64,000 nt of DNA from Laccaria trichodermophora (Eukaryota; Basidiomycota; Agaricomycetes; Agaricales; Hydnangiaceae): assembly GCA_018417955.1 (NCBI GenBank), contig JACTVC010000005.1, positions 2,046,001-2,110,000 of the forward strand. The letters run 5' to 3'. Every line of letters begins with the position of its first letter. The first letter of the stretch is position 1. The translations under genes and the position numbers were made by a program. Positions 10,340 to 21,845 of the stretch are shown one piece after another. The notes beneath the pieces were generated by a model. That model ran no database searches. It saw only the letters and a list, made by a program, of their open reading frames with translations, and was not told where the DNA came from.

Positions 10340-11540
10340 TGAAGAGTTTTGTCTATCAGTTTTGTTTGTCTATGTATGCACATCTGTATGGGGGTGGGCA
10401 ATTCCTGATCAGTGACACTCCTGTCACATCACACATATCACATGACGCCATCACGAAACACTGACCCAGTCCAGCCACCACGGCAATTCACCTCTATTTC
10501 ATTGCCCGACGTGTAGGAATGTGATTTAGATAGGAAATCTATACATCCTTCAAGTAGCCTTGTATTATTATTTACTTATAGTTGTGGAATGAGAAAACTC
10601 CCTGCCAAATGGTGCTGAAGAGGCCCCCCATTCTGGTACCTTGGTTCCCCCTTCAACAACTCATTTCTGAGTAAACTTTCATTATGGAGAGTTGATATAT
10701 GCAATTATAGGCACAAAATGTTAAGGCCAGAATTTTTAAATCACCTTCCCTTTGCACTAAACTCCTCCAAAAAATGTGATATCTCACACTTCCAGGACAG
10801 ATATAAAAAATCTATCAAGAACATTTTGTTTGAATCTTTTTTCTCATCATCTTTTATTGTTGAAGCATAACCTGGGGGTGGGTGGTTGCTCTTGCATAGT
10901 CTATTCTTTGCTAAGCAGCAGCAACAAGAGGTACCAAAGCAGCTTATATCTACATTAAGAAACCACAAAAGCAGTTCTTAAATTCATTTCATAGTATCTC
11001 AAGATGTTCTGACAATTTTTGCTTCAGGGAGACATGCACCACACACTAGGAATGAGGGTGGCCATGAAATTGAGGAATATATGGCATTTACATCTTATCT
11101 TCTCTTAAATGCTGATTCTGACTCACTTAAATTGAGAAATGTACTTCCAAATGATGTAGAATTACATTCATGTGTATTTTCTTTTGTAGCACTGCTCAGA
11201 ACTTCATTTATGGTGAGCAGCCTGGGTTTGAGGCCATGTGTGATGCACATGTGACATTGGGTCACTGTTTTGGGGGAAATCAGTCACACCATGTTACGTC
11301 ACGCTCCCAAACGCGACAGCGGGATTGCCCATCCCCATGAATCTGTACCGGTCTCGACTCCGACCTTGTCCAAACCTTGTCTCCTTCAGCCCTTTCCATA
11401 TGAACTTGGAACCTACAGTTGAGCAATTCACACCTTTGCAAGTGAGTGTGGCCAGTTGACCACCCACTCTGGGGGTGTTAGATTCTAACTCCTGGCCTAG
11501 GATCACTTTGGCCCAGGGTGGTTAGTGGCGCCCCTGCTGC
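10340..11540. other. AT-rich interval with no recognised gene
   Basis: I find no frame with family motifs, no RNA gene and no clear terminal repeats between the foldback element and the duplicated segment that starts near 11566. Confidence 0.5.
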
Positions 11541-11565
11541 CACTCATTCGCCCTTCCAACTCCAT

Positions 11566-12420
11566 TTGGACAAGCGAATTATACCCTGTCAAGAGTGGCA
11601 TTGCCAATGCATTACCGCTCCCATCCATGTCTCCAAGTAACAAACGCGGCCGCTTCTTCTTTCTCCCTCCACTCACACAGCAAATGCTCGCAACCTTCCC
11701 ATCCGTGCTGCGAGATCTTCCAGACACTCTACTCAAGCCACCGCCCGCTCGCTATCATTGAACTTGCCCCCCTCTCCGCTTTCCTGGAAACATGACAAAG
11801 GCCGTAGGCCGTATTTGATACACCGCAGGCTTTTAACTGCTTCTGGTCAAACATACTGTACGACAGCAAATGCGGCTCTTCTTCTGTGGTTGCTCCTGTA
11901 GTCCCAGATCCATATGGAGACCTCCAACGCCATTGTACCACTATCAACCCCAGAATCTTTATGTTCGTGTCCTTTGGCATGATTTGTTAAGGCAGGGAAG
12001 CTCAAGGTACGTATCTTCCCATCAGATAAGTCGTCGCGTAATTCTTACAGTACGAAAGCCAGAGCTCGCCATGTGTGAATTGACGAGTTATGCAATGTAA
12101 TCGTCTGTCAATCCGAAAACGTCGTATGCATCCGCAGCTCAAGCGCTCACAGGTGCCATGGGCTCTCTCAAAGTCACACTCATGGATGTACCCATCGCGG
12201 ATCGGGCTCTTGTAAGTGTGGATTAGACGTGATCGACGTTGAGTTACCAACCTTTCTTTTCCAATAGTTGTTCAATTGACATTGGACCTACCCAGAGTAA
12301 AGGGCAAGGGTCAGAAATACGAAACTCCTTGGAGGGTTTTCATCGCTTCACGTACGGACTACGACTTAAATGACGCGCGGCTATGCGCATAGGTCAGTGA
12401 TACTTTGAGTGTCAGGCTGG
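11566..12420 (+). pseudogene. Decayed duplicated gene segment (copy A; function unknown)
   Basis: This stretch matches the minus-strand segment 45478-45980 in patches: AAGAGTGGCATTGCCAATGC against AAGAGCGGCATTGCCAATGC, ACGCGGCCGC..TTCTTTCTCCCTCCACTC, GGCTCT..AA.GTCACACT, TTAGACGTGATCG, and AAGGGTCA.AAATAC.AAACTC. Possible splice sites and short coding-like runs (SRTDYDLNDARLCA) suggest a gene with several introns, but no single reading holds together. I do not recognise the protein. Copy A is the longer and may continue to about 12700. Confidence 0.55.
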
Positions 12421-13128
12421 TACTCACAACAATCGCGGACAGGTCTGGGATGTGTACGCTTTGCTTCTACTTGGATAAAACAAATCATGCGCCGAGCTGG
12501 GTTGCTATGCAGGTGTATCGCCTTGTACAAACTCAACGTGAGTTGCTCGTCTCGTTACTCAATTCAAAACTTCACTGTGTCCTCTCTAGCAATCACACGG
12601 TTGGGTGCAACCGAGCAGACAATTGCCATGTGCGAGGTTGGGCTGCAGCCACTGGGGAAGAGGAGATGCTGAAGTCACGAGCGTAGTATCTCCGTGAGCC
12701 GGTGGAGGGAGGGCTGCAGATGGCTGAGTTGTGCGCGGCACGGCTACTGGGAAAGATCATGCGATCACGAAATCAAGGAAGATGGGTTTGTACTGACGAA
12801 GGAAGGCGGTCAGCCTGGTGATTTATTTGTCAATCACACTTCGAAACTTGGGGCCTTTGCAAATCGAAAGTCAATAGAGAAATTGTTCTTTTTTTGTCTC
12901 GACTTTTCATGCTTTACAGGAGGACGTAGGAGCGATCGGGAGCGAAGCGAACAAAAAATAAATTGTTTTACGACGAGTATGTCGCATATGCACAATGTCA
13001 TAGTTAACAAATGCCCCACTCTTGCCAAGCAGATTTCTCAGCTACTGCTCATTCTGCCATATCCCGACGACGTACGCGCAGATTTACTGCCCCTTCTGAA
13101 TTGAGTTTGTTGAATGAGAATTGTGCAT

Positions 13129-14544
13129 TCAGGAAGCGTCTTTCAGTGTGGAGGACAGACGGCTTCGGACCTTCATGTTCGTACCGAAAACATATGCGGT
13201 TCGGTTCTTCAAGGTTGTGGGCAAGAAACATAAAAATGTCTTCTGGCATGATTGGTATATCTGCGGATATAGCTGCAACATCTGGTGAATGAAACCACAT
13301 TTGATGTGGTCTACCATCAGTGTTTGTAGTGTGCAGGAAGAGGCGACAATGAAGTTGTGGATACCATTGAGCAGAGCAAGGCAGTCTGATTCGGGGTCGT
13401 TGAGATTCGTTGCCACATAATTGCGAGAAAAGAAATCCCGTATATATTGTGTCATGGTGTCACAGTCCAAAATCAATTCCTCAAGGCGTGGGGCAGCAAG
13501 CCCATGGAGGAGGAGTGGTAGTCCAGTTATGGAGTTGGCGAGTGAAAGTGACCTCAGGTTTGGCAAATGGGCGGGCGTTTCAATGTTCACCTGCCCAACA
13601 ACCCTGCAGAGGCTATGATCCCAGATAGATTCAAACTTTTCGAGGTTGGGCATCGCATTGAATACGTCGGAGGTGTTCTCCAACCAAATCCGATTCATGT
13701 GTGATTTAAAATGTGTGATTTGTGCCCATGGAAGTTTCAAGGAGTTCATGATAGACACGAAGCTTCCCAGATACAACTGGGTTAGCTGAGGAGCGATCTC
13801 AAACGCGTCGAAGATATTCGGCAACCTGCAATGAGAGTGCATGCGAAGTGAACGGAGTGCTGGAAATTTCTGCCTCACCAGAGGCGTCATCAGGTGTTCT
13901 AGAACGTGGGGGAATCGTAAACTTAAAGAAACGCACTGCCACCGATGACGGTGAGGATAGAACACAGAAATAATGACAACGGCCCCAAAGATGGCGTCAA
14001 TGGACGGCGCCTCAAGATGGAATCGTAACGGAGAAAGTCCCGAACGGCTTACAGCCATGCTGACGGCAGATATCGCTCGACGCATGAGGTTGTCCGCCAC
14101 TTGACCTACGGGATGACCCGCCAAAGTTTGAGTGAGGTTAACATCGAACGAAGACCAGAAAACTGGCAGATTCTGGATGATACGCCTCCAATGGCACGAG
14201 ACACCTGCCAATTGCATTGATCTATTCTTGACGGCACCCTCGATGACGATTCGCGGAATGCAATACAGGAATATTTCCGCCAAAACTTCGGAAGGTAATT
14301 TGCGAATGGGTGCGAGAAGACTCTGCTGAACCCGCGCGTAAGTTTCTGCACGGGTACGTCGAGCTTCCAATCGTTTTATGGCCTCCTGTAGGTCGGATAT
14401 GTCTTGTGATACCATATCGATCTCTACTTGGGCTTCTCGAACAGATTCCAGGATGGCCACACCCTCTGGAGCACTGGCAACATAAGGAGATCGAACCAAT
14501 TCTCGAGGTAGAGAACGTTCTGATGGAGGTAGGTGGTCTGGCAT
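13129..14544 (-). CDS. F-box domain protein
   Basis: A 471-residue frame from the ATG at 14544. Residues about 30-70 form a coiled coil (REAQVEIDMVSQDISDLQEA..RLEARR), followed by LAPIRKLPSEVLAEIFLYC. This coiled-coil-then-F-box layout is very common in agaricomycete F-box families. LRR-like segments follow (LRSLRMHSHCRLP, LTQLYLGS, LRSLSLANS, LEELILDCD). Its F-box sequence is not closely related to the gene at 1784-3130. The last 40 residues (after CGFIHQML) look non-native. A second frame, 13300-13049, reads smoothly instead (SPDVAAISADIPIMPEDIFMFL), so the true C-terminus may use that frame through a missed intron, or the gene may carry a small frameshift there. The role as an SCF substrate adaptor is inferred from family. 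Confidence 0.8.
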   Translation of the reverse strand: MPDHLPPSERSLPRELVRSPYVASAPEGVAILESVREAQVEIDMVSQDISDLQEAIKRLEARRTRAETYARVQQSLLAPIRKLPSEVLAEIFLYCIPRIVIEGAVKNRSMQLAGVSCHWRRIIQNLPVFWSSFDVNLTQTLAGHPVGQVADNLMRRAISAVSMAVSRSGLSPLRFHLEAPSIDAIFGAVVIISVFYPHRHRWQCVSLSLRFPHVLEHLMTPLVRQKFPALRSLRMHSHCRLPNIFDAFEIAPQLTQLYLGSFVSIMNSLKLPWAQITHFKSHMNRIWLENTSDVFNAMPNLEKFESIWDHSLCRVVGQVNIETPAHLPNLRSLSLANSITGLPLLLHGLAAPRLEELILDCDTMTQYIRDFFSRNYVATNLNDPESDCLALLNGIHNFIVASSCTLQTLMVDHIKCGFIHQMLQLYPQIYQSCQKTFLCFLPTTLKNRTAYVFGTNMKVRSRLSSTLKDAS

Positions 14545-15448
14545 GGGGACGCGTCAACTGTCGTTTGAGGTGCAGGTGGAAGTTTGAAAAAGCAAGTCCT
14601 CTCCATTGGGTCGGTTAGAAACTCTCACGTGGCGCTCCATTTTAACCTCTTTCGAAACTTCAACAGAACTCTACACACGCATTCCAAGTTCTATCGTTGA
14701 ATTCTACAAGATCCAATATCTATGTTTCTCTGGGATTGGCCAAGAATTGCCAGCTCACCCATTCCCGAAAGTCAATGACCGTCTTTAACTTTTAGGATGT
14801 AAATATATAGTACTATGCCGTTGCAATGCCCCATGCCTAGATTTCCGTGATTGGCTGGAATTAGACCTGTGGGCGCGAGTAGTTAAGTAGCATGAAGATT
14901 ACCTGGGCTAAAATTCATGAGCGCTGAAATTTGAAATGCCGGTTCTTCGTGTTTGAGACGCGTCCGAGTCAAGCATTCTTGCCACTTAGACTTTCCGTCT
15001 ATTTGTGCGTCTATTGCCACTGACTTCGACGGTTACGCTGAGGTTGGGAGGATGCTTGGGGGATGCCCTAGGCGTCGCCATTGTCGCAAACAATCCCGGG
15101 CCAGCCAAGTTCGTTGAGAGTTCAGTGGCTCTCAGCCTCACACCTTCAGCGTATAGCTTCCGTGTGCGAGTTGCTCTTGGAAGCCGATTGCCTCGCCTAG
15201 CTCGCTGGGGTTGCCAATCCCTACATCGAAACTACATTCATTCGAGCAAAACGAGTAACATTCCTACTTGTCACTTTGGCCGAAGATAGAAGCTTCCTCT
15301 GTTGCATCGCCTTTTTGGACATCTTAGCGCCGCTATCAAGCGCCCGTTTTTAGGTCTCCTGACTCAGAATCTCACAGGGCCATGAGGCAACCGTGTAGAT
15401 AACCTTCCCGAACCTGCATATGATGTGCCTCCCACAATCACCACCAAA

Positions 15449-16564
15449 ATGGCACCGTCGTTCATCGAGGACAAGTCTTTGAAAATGCTCAACCAAGTCC
15501 GATTCTCAGTGCGTCCCTTACATTCTGTGGTGCACACACGACCTTCCCTCTCACGCGCGCTGATTTCCGGCCCCAGAAACACCGACAGGGCCCTTCCCTA
15601 AATGCATACTTCCACTTCCAGCGAAAACAGTCAGATACGCCTGAACCACATCTCCAACAGGCATGGTTCCGATCCATGAAACTCGTCCTAGACGAAGTTG
15701 ACACCGCACTACGATGTGTACCGACTCACTTCCCGCTGAGCTTCTTAGACGTTGGGTGAGTCTATCTATCACGCAATTGCCAATTGTCGTCATCTTATGA
15801 CATATACCAGTTGCTGTCCAGGAGGATTCTCATCATACATCCTATCCAAGAACCCAAACGCCTACGGCGTCGGCCTCTCCCTCCCCGTCTCAAGCGGCGG
15901 GCACAGCTTCCTCCTCGAAGAAGACCTCCAACCCCGTCTCGAACTCCACCTAGCAGACATAACCACATATCAACTAGGCACATACCAATACCCAAACCTC
16001 CGACCCCTCCCTTCAAGCCTCATAACCTACACATTCGACTTGGTCCTCCTGGACGGCCACCCCCTACGTGTAGCCGAGGCAGACGGGTTAGCGCCGCTCA
16101 ACAACGTCAGCGACCGACTGCTCATATCCCAACTAATCATTGGGATACAAAGCGTCTCCCCGTTCGGAACGATCGTGATCAAGCTTTCGAAACCCGAAAG
16201 GCCAATCACCGCGAAGATCCTTTACATCCTCGACTCGATCTCATGTGAACTGTTAACCTGGAAACCCGTATGCATGCACGCGACCAGACCGACGTTTTAT
16301 GCAGTCGCAAAAGGGGTCAGGTATAATCAGCGCCATGCGATGATCTTGCATGCGCTGAAGGAGCTTTGGGTTCGACTGACGTTTGGTGGTGCCCGTGGGA
16401 CGACGTTGCCCAGGCGGATGACTCCTCAGGATTTGGATTCGATTGTGAGTCAGGAGGAGATGGTGGCGTATAAACCGAGGTTGGTGAAGCTTAGCCAGCA
16501 CCTTTGGGATGTGCAGAGGCAGAGTTTGGAGGGGTGGTATAAGGAGGAGGGATTGGTCACCTAA
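15449..16564 (+). CDS. FtsJ-like (Rossmann) RNA methyltransferase
   Basis: Three exons: 15449-15508, 15577-15755, 15811-16564 (introns of 68 and 55 nt), joining in frame to 330 residues. The SAM-binding motif LDVGCCPGGFSSYIL is rebuilt exactly across intron 2 (GG|T), which confirms that junction. Further family features are YGVGLSLPV after motif I, FDLVLLDGHPL carrying the aspartate of motif IV, and GTIVIKLSKPE with the expected lysine. FtsJ enzymes methylate 2'-O of RNA ribose; whether this one acts on rRNA, tRNA or caps cannot be told. The ATG at 15449 (MAPSFIEDKSLKMLNQVRFS) is chosen because the truncated copy at 46168-46663 keeps the same start region. Similarity to that copy begins about 80 bp upstream, so an earlier untranslated exon is possible. 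Confidence 0.85.
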
Positions 16565-16758
16565 AAACTCGACTTGCATTCATTTCTTCGTTATCTGTAT
16601 TGTACATATCACTCTTGTCTTGTAGCTCAGCCCCTGTAACATGTAGCATTTCACATCTCATATGGTTTTCAGCTAATGCAGTACAGCGATCTGGATTATA
16701 AGTAATAGAGCAAGTTAAAAAAGTGAAAAAGCGATCAAGGCAGTCAGAAAAACCCCAC

Positions 16759-18898
16759 TCAAAACCTGAATGAATCCTTCCCCTTCTTCCCATCCCTATC
16801 ACTTCTGTCCCGATCCATCTTTTGCTTTTTCTTCGCCATCTCCTTGGCCACCATATCCGAGAAATCTTCCCCTCTACTCCCAGCCCCAGGAACTCCCGCG
16901 TTCCCCCTTGCATGCGCATCGTATTTCCTCCTCAACTCCTCCTCCGAAAGACCCTCCAGCTCACCGGCATCCAACGACACCTCCACACCATTCTTTCGCT
17001 AAAGTTTGAATTCACAGTCAACAATTGAGGTCAAAAAGAAAAAACAAGCAAGGACTAACCTTTGTGCCCCTTTCTTCGCCAAGAACGGGTATTGGCGCCC
17101 CAGAAACACCAGAAACGTCGTATCCACGCTCGCTCCCCATCAACCCCCTCACCGACGTCTGCTTCTCCGGAACAACTTGGTACAGCGACCTGGGCCCAGA
17201 CGACTCCACCGCCTCCGACACCGATCGCCCTTTCCTTAACTCCAAGAAGTCGGGGGTCTCCAGGCCGCCTGCGACCGTTGACACGACACTGGTCATGCCT
17301 GAAGGTGTTTCGAGACCTGATGGTGTCTGCAGCCCGTCGAACGGTGCTGGCTCGTTGGCTTCTTCTTCTTCTGATTCCTCCTCGCTCTCTTCTTCTTCCT
17401 CTTCTGTAAAGGTATGGTGGTGAGAATCAGAAGGAGAGTACGAACAAAGGTGATGGACGTGCCTTCTTCTGGCTCGAGCTCGCCCCATAATTCCTTGTCG
17501 ATAGGTTCCCCGACCTGAGTGAATGATGAGAACATGTACGTGGTAGATGAAGTACCCTTACTCCTGTATCCCCAGCTTTTGGAAGGACACCAAAGACATC
17601 ACCGTACAGCGGACGATTGTACTCGTCCAAGGGTGGTTTTCCCCAACCGCCTGGATGGAAACCCCACTGAGCGCTGAAGTAGAGCGTGAGCAAGAATAGT
17701 GGTGAAACGGAGCCAGCACTCACCCCTCAGGTATGGGCGCGTTGAGTCCCGGTATTCGTAGGGTAGGGTAACTTGGTGGTGGCCCGAAACGCTGCATGCT
17801 GATAAGCCAAGGAGGCGGTGCAAGTGGTGGAATTGAGAGAGCCTCCACAAGCTCAGGTGACAGGTCGCCCGGACGCTTCTCTTTCAAAGACGTCTCAAAC
17901 TCTTTACCTTCGTAGTACCTAGCAGAGGGTCAAGAACGCATGTTACATCATTACCAGACCACTCACATCTCTCCGAAACCAGTCACAGGTGGTTTAGTCT
18001 GGAACTTGAAGAAGGCATCATGCAACTTCTGGTAGTCGATATCCACCTTGCCCATCTTCGGCTGCACCCGTTCCCTCGTCTTCGCCTTTAAACTCATGTT
18101 CGCCTCTTTCTCCTTCACAGCATCCCGCATTGTCGCGATACCCGTGTCGGCAATGTACGCAGGGAGTTGGAACGGCGGCTTCTCAATACCCCTCTTGCCT
18201 TGCAAATAATCGCGTTTAGCGCTCCAGTGAATCGGGATGGGCACGGTGTTGCGGTATGACTTGAGGTGAAGGAGGAGCCGCGGGTCAGCGGCTGTGACGT
18301 CTGTCCATTCGACAACTTCAGGTTTCTTGACGAGCTGCTTGAGTTCCGCAACAGTCAACCGTGCCAACTTGCGCGCCTTCTTCTTTGACAGTGGTTTCTT
18401 TTCAGTGTCCGAGTCGTCTTCTGACGCCATGTCGTCGTCCGAGTAGATAACCTCGCCCTTGGTTGGCCCGCTGTCTTTTCCCTGATACAGCCACTTGAAC
18501 AAAAAGACACGAATGTATCAAAAGTTGGGTAACGCACTGAAGTCTCATCAGGGGGGAGCTGGAAGCGAGCAAATACGTCGGAGAATGCTTCGAGCCCAGC
18601 GTCGTTGAGATCCAACTGCTCAGATACGTACTCGGTATTAGAAGACTGTTCGAACCTCCTCTCTTCATTGACCACCCCATTTTGTTGGCTTTCCTGGCCG
18701 TTTTGCTGTCCGCGTTGAGAAAAGTCAGCGAGGCCGCCGTTCGAAATGAACCAGAGCACACACCGTTGACGCCTTCTTTTGCTTCAGCTTTAACCGTCGA
18801 AGCTGATTTTTGGACTTTATAGGTTTCCCGTTAACCTTTTTGTTTGCATGTTCGTCGATTCCATTGACTTGTGGCGCGGCTTGAGCCTGTGCTACCAT
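16759..18898 (-). CDS. CUS1: Splicing factor 3b subunit 2 (SAP145/Cus1)
   Basis: Eight exons on the minus strand: 18898-18764, 18705-18538, 18493-17967, 17918-17724, 17673-17562, 17514-17463, 17403-17060, 16998-16759. They join in frame to 590 residues. The protein matches SF3B2 along its length: LTVAELKQLVKKPEVVEWTD, QGKRGIEKPPFQLPAYI, MGKVDIDYQKLHDAFFKFQT, the PSP-domain part YYEGKEFETSLKEKRPGDLS, PPPWLISMQRFGPPPSYP, GWGKPPLDEYNRPLYGDVFG, WGELEPEE, an acidic Glu/Ser run, TPSGLETPSG, and a basic end. SF3b binds the branch site region within the U2 snRNP. The intron at 17462-17404 starts with GC (G|GCACGT) and not GT; frame and homology both require it. The gene faces HNH copy 1 across a 122-bp gap. 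Confidence 0.95.
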
Positions 18899-19020
18899 TG
18901 TCCGGCTTCTGGTCAGTTGAGGAAGGAGAGAGGGCTTTTTATTACGTAATTTAATTTATGGGCCTTAGCACCTCGGTCTGACGACGCAAACTGAGACTCA
19001 TTGCCAACATTTCATCGAAC
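18899..19020. promoter_or_regulatory. Divergent promoter region, SF3B2 / HNH copy 1
   Basis: Only 122 bp separate the two start codons. The gap holds an AT-rich core (TTTATTACGTAATTTAATTT) containing the palindrome TTACGTAA. Both genes must be driven from here or from within each other. No proven factor site is claimed. Confidence 0.4.
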
Positions 19021-20251
19021 ATGGCCATCGTTGAGCTCCAGATGCCAATCGATGGTGAATGGCAGCCTGCGCTATCCATTCCTGTTGAGGCGTGTCAGCG
19101 CTTCTCACTGCACCCTCTTAGCTGGTTGCGGTATGTCGGGTTTACAATCTATGGCGCTGAAGGCCACATCTCTCGGTCCACCACTTGCCCAGTGGTCCGG
19201 TATTCTGAGGTTGATATACAGGCTGGTGTTTATTACTACATACCCGACTCGCAAGGCAAGTCATATTTCGGCATCCAAGGATCCAATGCTAATGCTCATT
19301 CAATGTCAGATCCGATTCTGCTCGACCCTGATTTGATGGCCGACAGGACTTCAAAGTCATCAACTATCTCCACTCACCGGGGCGATTTCGTCCAGAGGGT
19401 GACTGACCGTGATGGAATTTGTCTGATAACTGGTGTGACAGAAAACTTTCAGGCATGTCATATTGTTCCTCACGTGAAGGGAAGCCAGGTGTGTTTTGAA
19501 TATTTGAATCACTTCCATTTCTCATTCCAGGCCCAGTACATGAATAGTCTTGCCGATCATAGGAATGAAGTTTTGGATCCACCCTTGGATGACATCAATG
19601 ATCCACATAATGGCATCCTACTTGCCACACACCTACATGAGCCATTTGGGAATTCTAATGTTGCTTTTTTGCATGTTAGTTATTTTGCCCAATTGTCTTT
19701 CATGTCACTGAACTAATTTGTAGACCCCCAATTTTGCAATGTCTGTTAATGATGTGGATGTTGCCATACAACCCAATGCCCAACATCTGGGCTTTGCTCC
19801 ATGGCTTGCAGTCAATCGCCTCACATTGCATCACTTCAATGCTGATCATGTCACCATACTCATAGCACCTCACAACTCGGATGCAAGGCAATATCTGGAC
19901 CATGCTGACTGGCCACCACCTCTTCTCTTTGACATTGCCTATGGCTGTGCTGCCCTTAACACCTGGGGGGTGCCTCAATTTGTGAACTTGGCCCGACAAC
20001 ACACCAGGCATATTTACTATGACCATCAGAAACTTCACCAGCATAAGCTTGAACGTGATGCATGGGCTGCCAGACGAGAGAAGAAAAAACAGGATGTGCA
20101 GACTGCAGGCTCTCAGACTCCTGACTTTGCTGATATAATCTTAGGGTTATGGATGCACAATACAAGAAAGGCTTGGCATCAAGCACACGCAATGAAGGCA
20201 GAAAAGACCCAGGAGAAAGTCCAAACATGGCTCAATTCTATAAAAGATTAG
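19021..20251 (+). CDS. HNH (HNH_2-type) nuclease-like protein, copy 1
   Basis: Four exons: 19021-19255, 19310-19488, 19531-19674, 19724-20251, giving 361 residues. The first intron has GC-AG ends (G|GCAAGT...GTCAG). In this copy it is 54 nt and stop-free, so retention would add 18 residues; copies 2 and 3 show that it is removed. The HNH core reads CLITG, ACHIVPH, then NGILLATHLHEPF, with His-Asn-His in the expected order. The N-terminal region (MAIVELQMPIDGEWQPALSI) and the C-terminal region (PHNSDARQYLDHADWPPPLL, WGVPQFV) are strongly conserved among the three copies, but I do not recognise them. The C-terminus is basic and helical (AEKTQEKVQTWLNS). Cellular role unknown; nuclease activity is inferred from the motif. 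Confidence 0.85.
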
Positions 20252-21845
20252 TTTACAACATCAGCATAATGATATTGTATAAGTTTAGGTCAGCAGAAAA
20301 TCATTTCTTGTTTTGCCAAGCTCAGAGCATCTACTGAAGTAGCTGATTTCAGGCTGATACTGGTGGTAGAGGACTTGAATAACATTACCTGAACACTGAC
20401 CTTTGACCACAAATTATCAATGGATGGTCTGGTTCCTGTGGTTGGTTAGTAGAAGATACAGGTTGTAAGGACATGTTTAAAAATAAATCTAGTTACCTAA
20501 ATTGATTTCCCAATGTGTCCACCAATGTTGAGATTTATGAATATTATCTATAAATAGAGTTCTTGATAAGAAGAGATTTATAAGTTTGTTGTAAATTGAT
20601 TGGTAACTCTGTGTGTAAAGACATAGTACTTGTAAAATGTTCAGGACACCTGAAGGTTATTGAATACTTAATCACTAATAGAATGACCCATTCAATTAAT
20701 GATTAGAAGATTACCTTATACAACCTGTACAATGTAATCTTTTGATTCTAGTCTTATGCACACATAGAAGTTGAAGTTTTATAATCAAGTGAATTCAAAA
20801 AGTGCTACTACATTAAAGGTGGTAAGAGTATATACTTCTCAGATATATCTACTAGATGCTTCCATAGACTTCTACTTCTTTCTGTAGAGTTCTAACTTCT
20901 TCCCAAGCTCTGTTGACTCATGTTGCATACCATAGCATTGATGCGATGCTTGAACTGAGTTCTCTTCCCCAAGTCATCGGATCTTGATCAGGAGATGAAT
21001 CACATACTGTCATCCTGATTGTCAATGTGTGCAAGGAAAGAGACAGGAGTCATAAAGAGTAAACCACTACCCGAGTCACATGTGATCGAGTTCCTACACT
21101 TGTAAGGGTTAAGCCATGGGCCCCCCTGAAAGTCCTGATTAGTGTTACAAACAGAAAGTCATGAAAGTGGACATAAACAGCGGGACAGTTACGTAGTTTA
21201 GGTAGCTCATACCCACGAAAAGTCCTGGTCTACATACTATTGTCATGTAACATGATCATTATATTATCACCAAATAATCATTGACATACACTCTCAGAAT
21301 GTTTGTTTGTTAATTGTTTGTTTGAGGTTCCAAGCCTTAAACAAACAAACAACAGGCTTCAGTCAAACAAACAACAACTCTGTGTGGCAATCAATATATG
21401 CTTCGCATCTTGAGACACACTTTGTGTTCTTTTCTCATATGCAGACATTTACAGTAATAGAGTAACTAGGTAGTACTAGAGTAACTAGGTAGTACTAGAG
21501 TAACTAGGTAGTACTAGAGTAACTAGGTAGTACTAGAGTAACTAGGTAGTACTAGAGTAACTAGGTAGTACTAGAGTTAGTACCATAACAGCACCCTGAG
21601 TATGTATCTCTTGTCTTAATGGGCAGCTTGGGATGAGGGGTTGTATGTTATAGTTTCATCCCTGTCTTTCCAAGTCTATGACTACCTTTTGTTGTAAGTT
21701 AGTACCTTTCAATAGATATATGTTGACACAGTCCTTGCATTGCTACAACTACATGGCTGGTCATAATGAGTAGTGAATTTTACATGCTTTGAGCTGAATG
21801 TGCATGCATTAAGCAAAATTAAGCACAGTTATGTAACAGTTCATG
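20252..21845. other. Gene-free AT-rich region downstream of HNH copy 1
   Basis: About 80 bp after the stop still resemble the 3' flanks of HNH copies 2 and 3 (around CATTTCTT...GAGCATCTACTGA). The rest has no frame worth calling. It contains a 19-bp minisatellite (21459-21572) and a short hairpin near 21306-21355 built from TTGTTTGTTTGAGG and its near complement. Confidence 0.6.
21459..21572. repeat. 19-bp minisatellite, 6 identical units
   Basis: The unit AGAGTAACTAGGTAGTACT is repeated six times without a mismatch, and a partial unit (AGAGTTAG) follows. Perfect identity points to recent expansion or active homogenisation. Confidence 0.95.

Noticed and set aside
21459..21572. CRISPR-like array
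   Set aside because: Units are contiguous 19-mers without spacers in a eukaryotic genome; it is a minisatellite.
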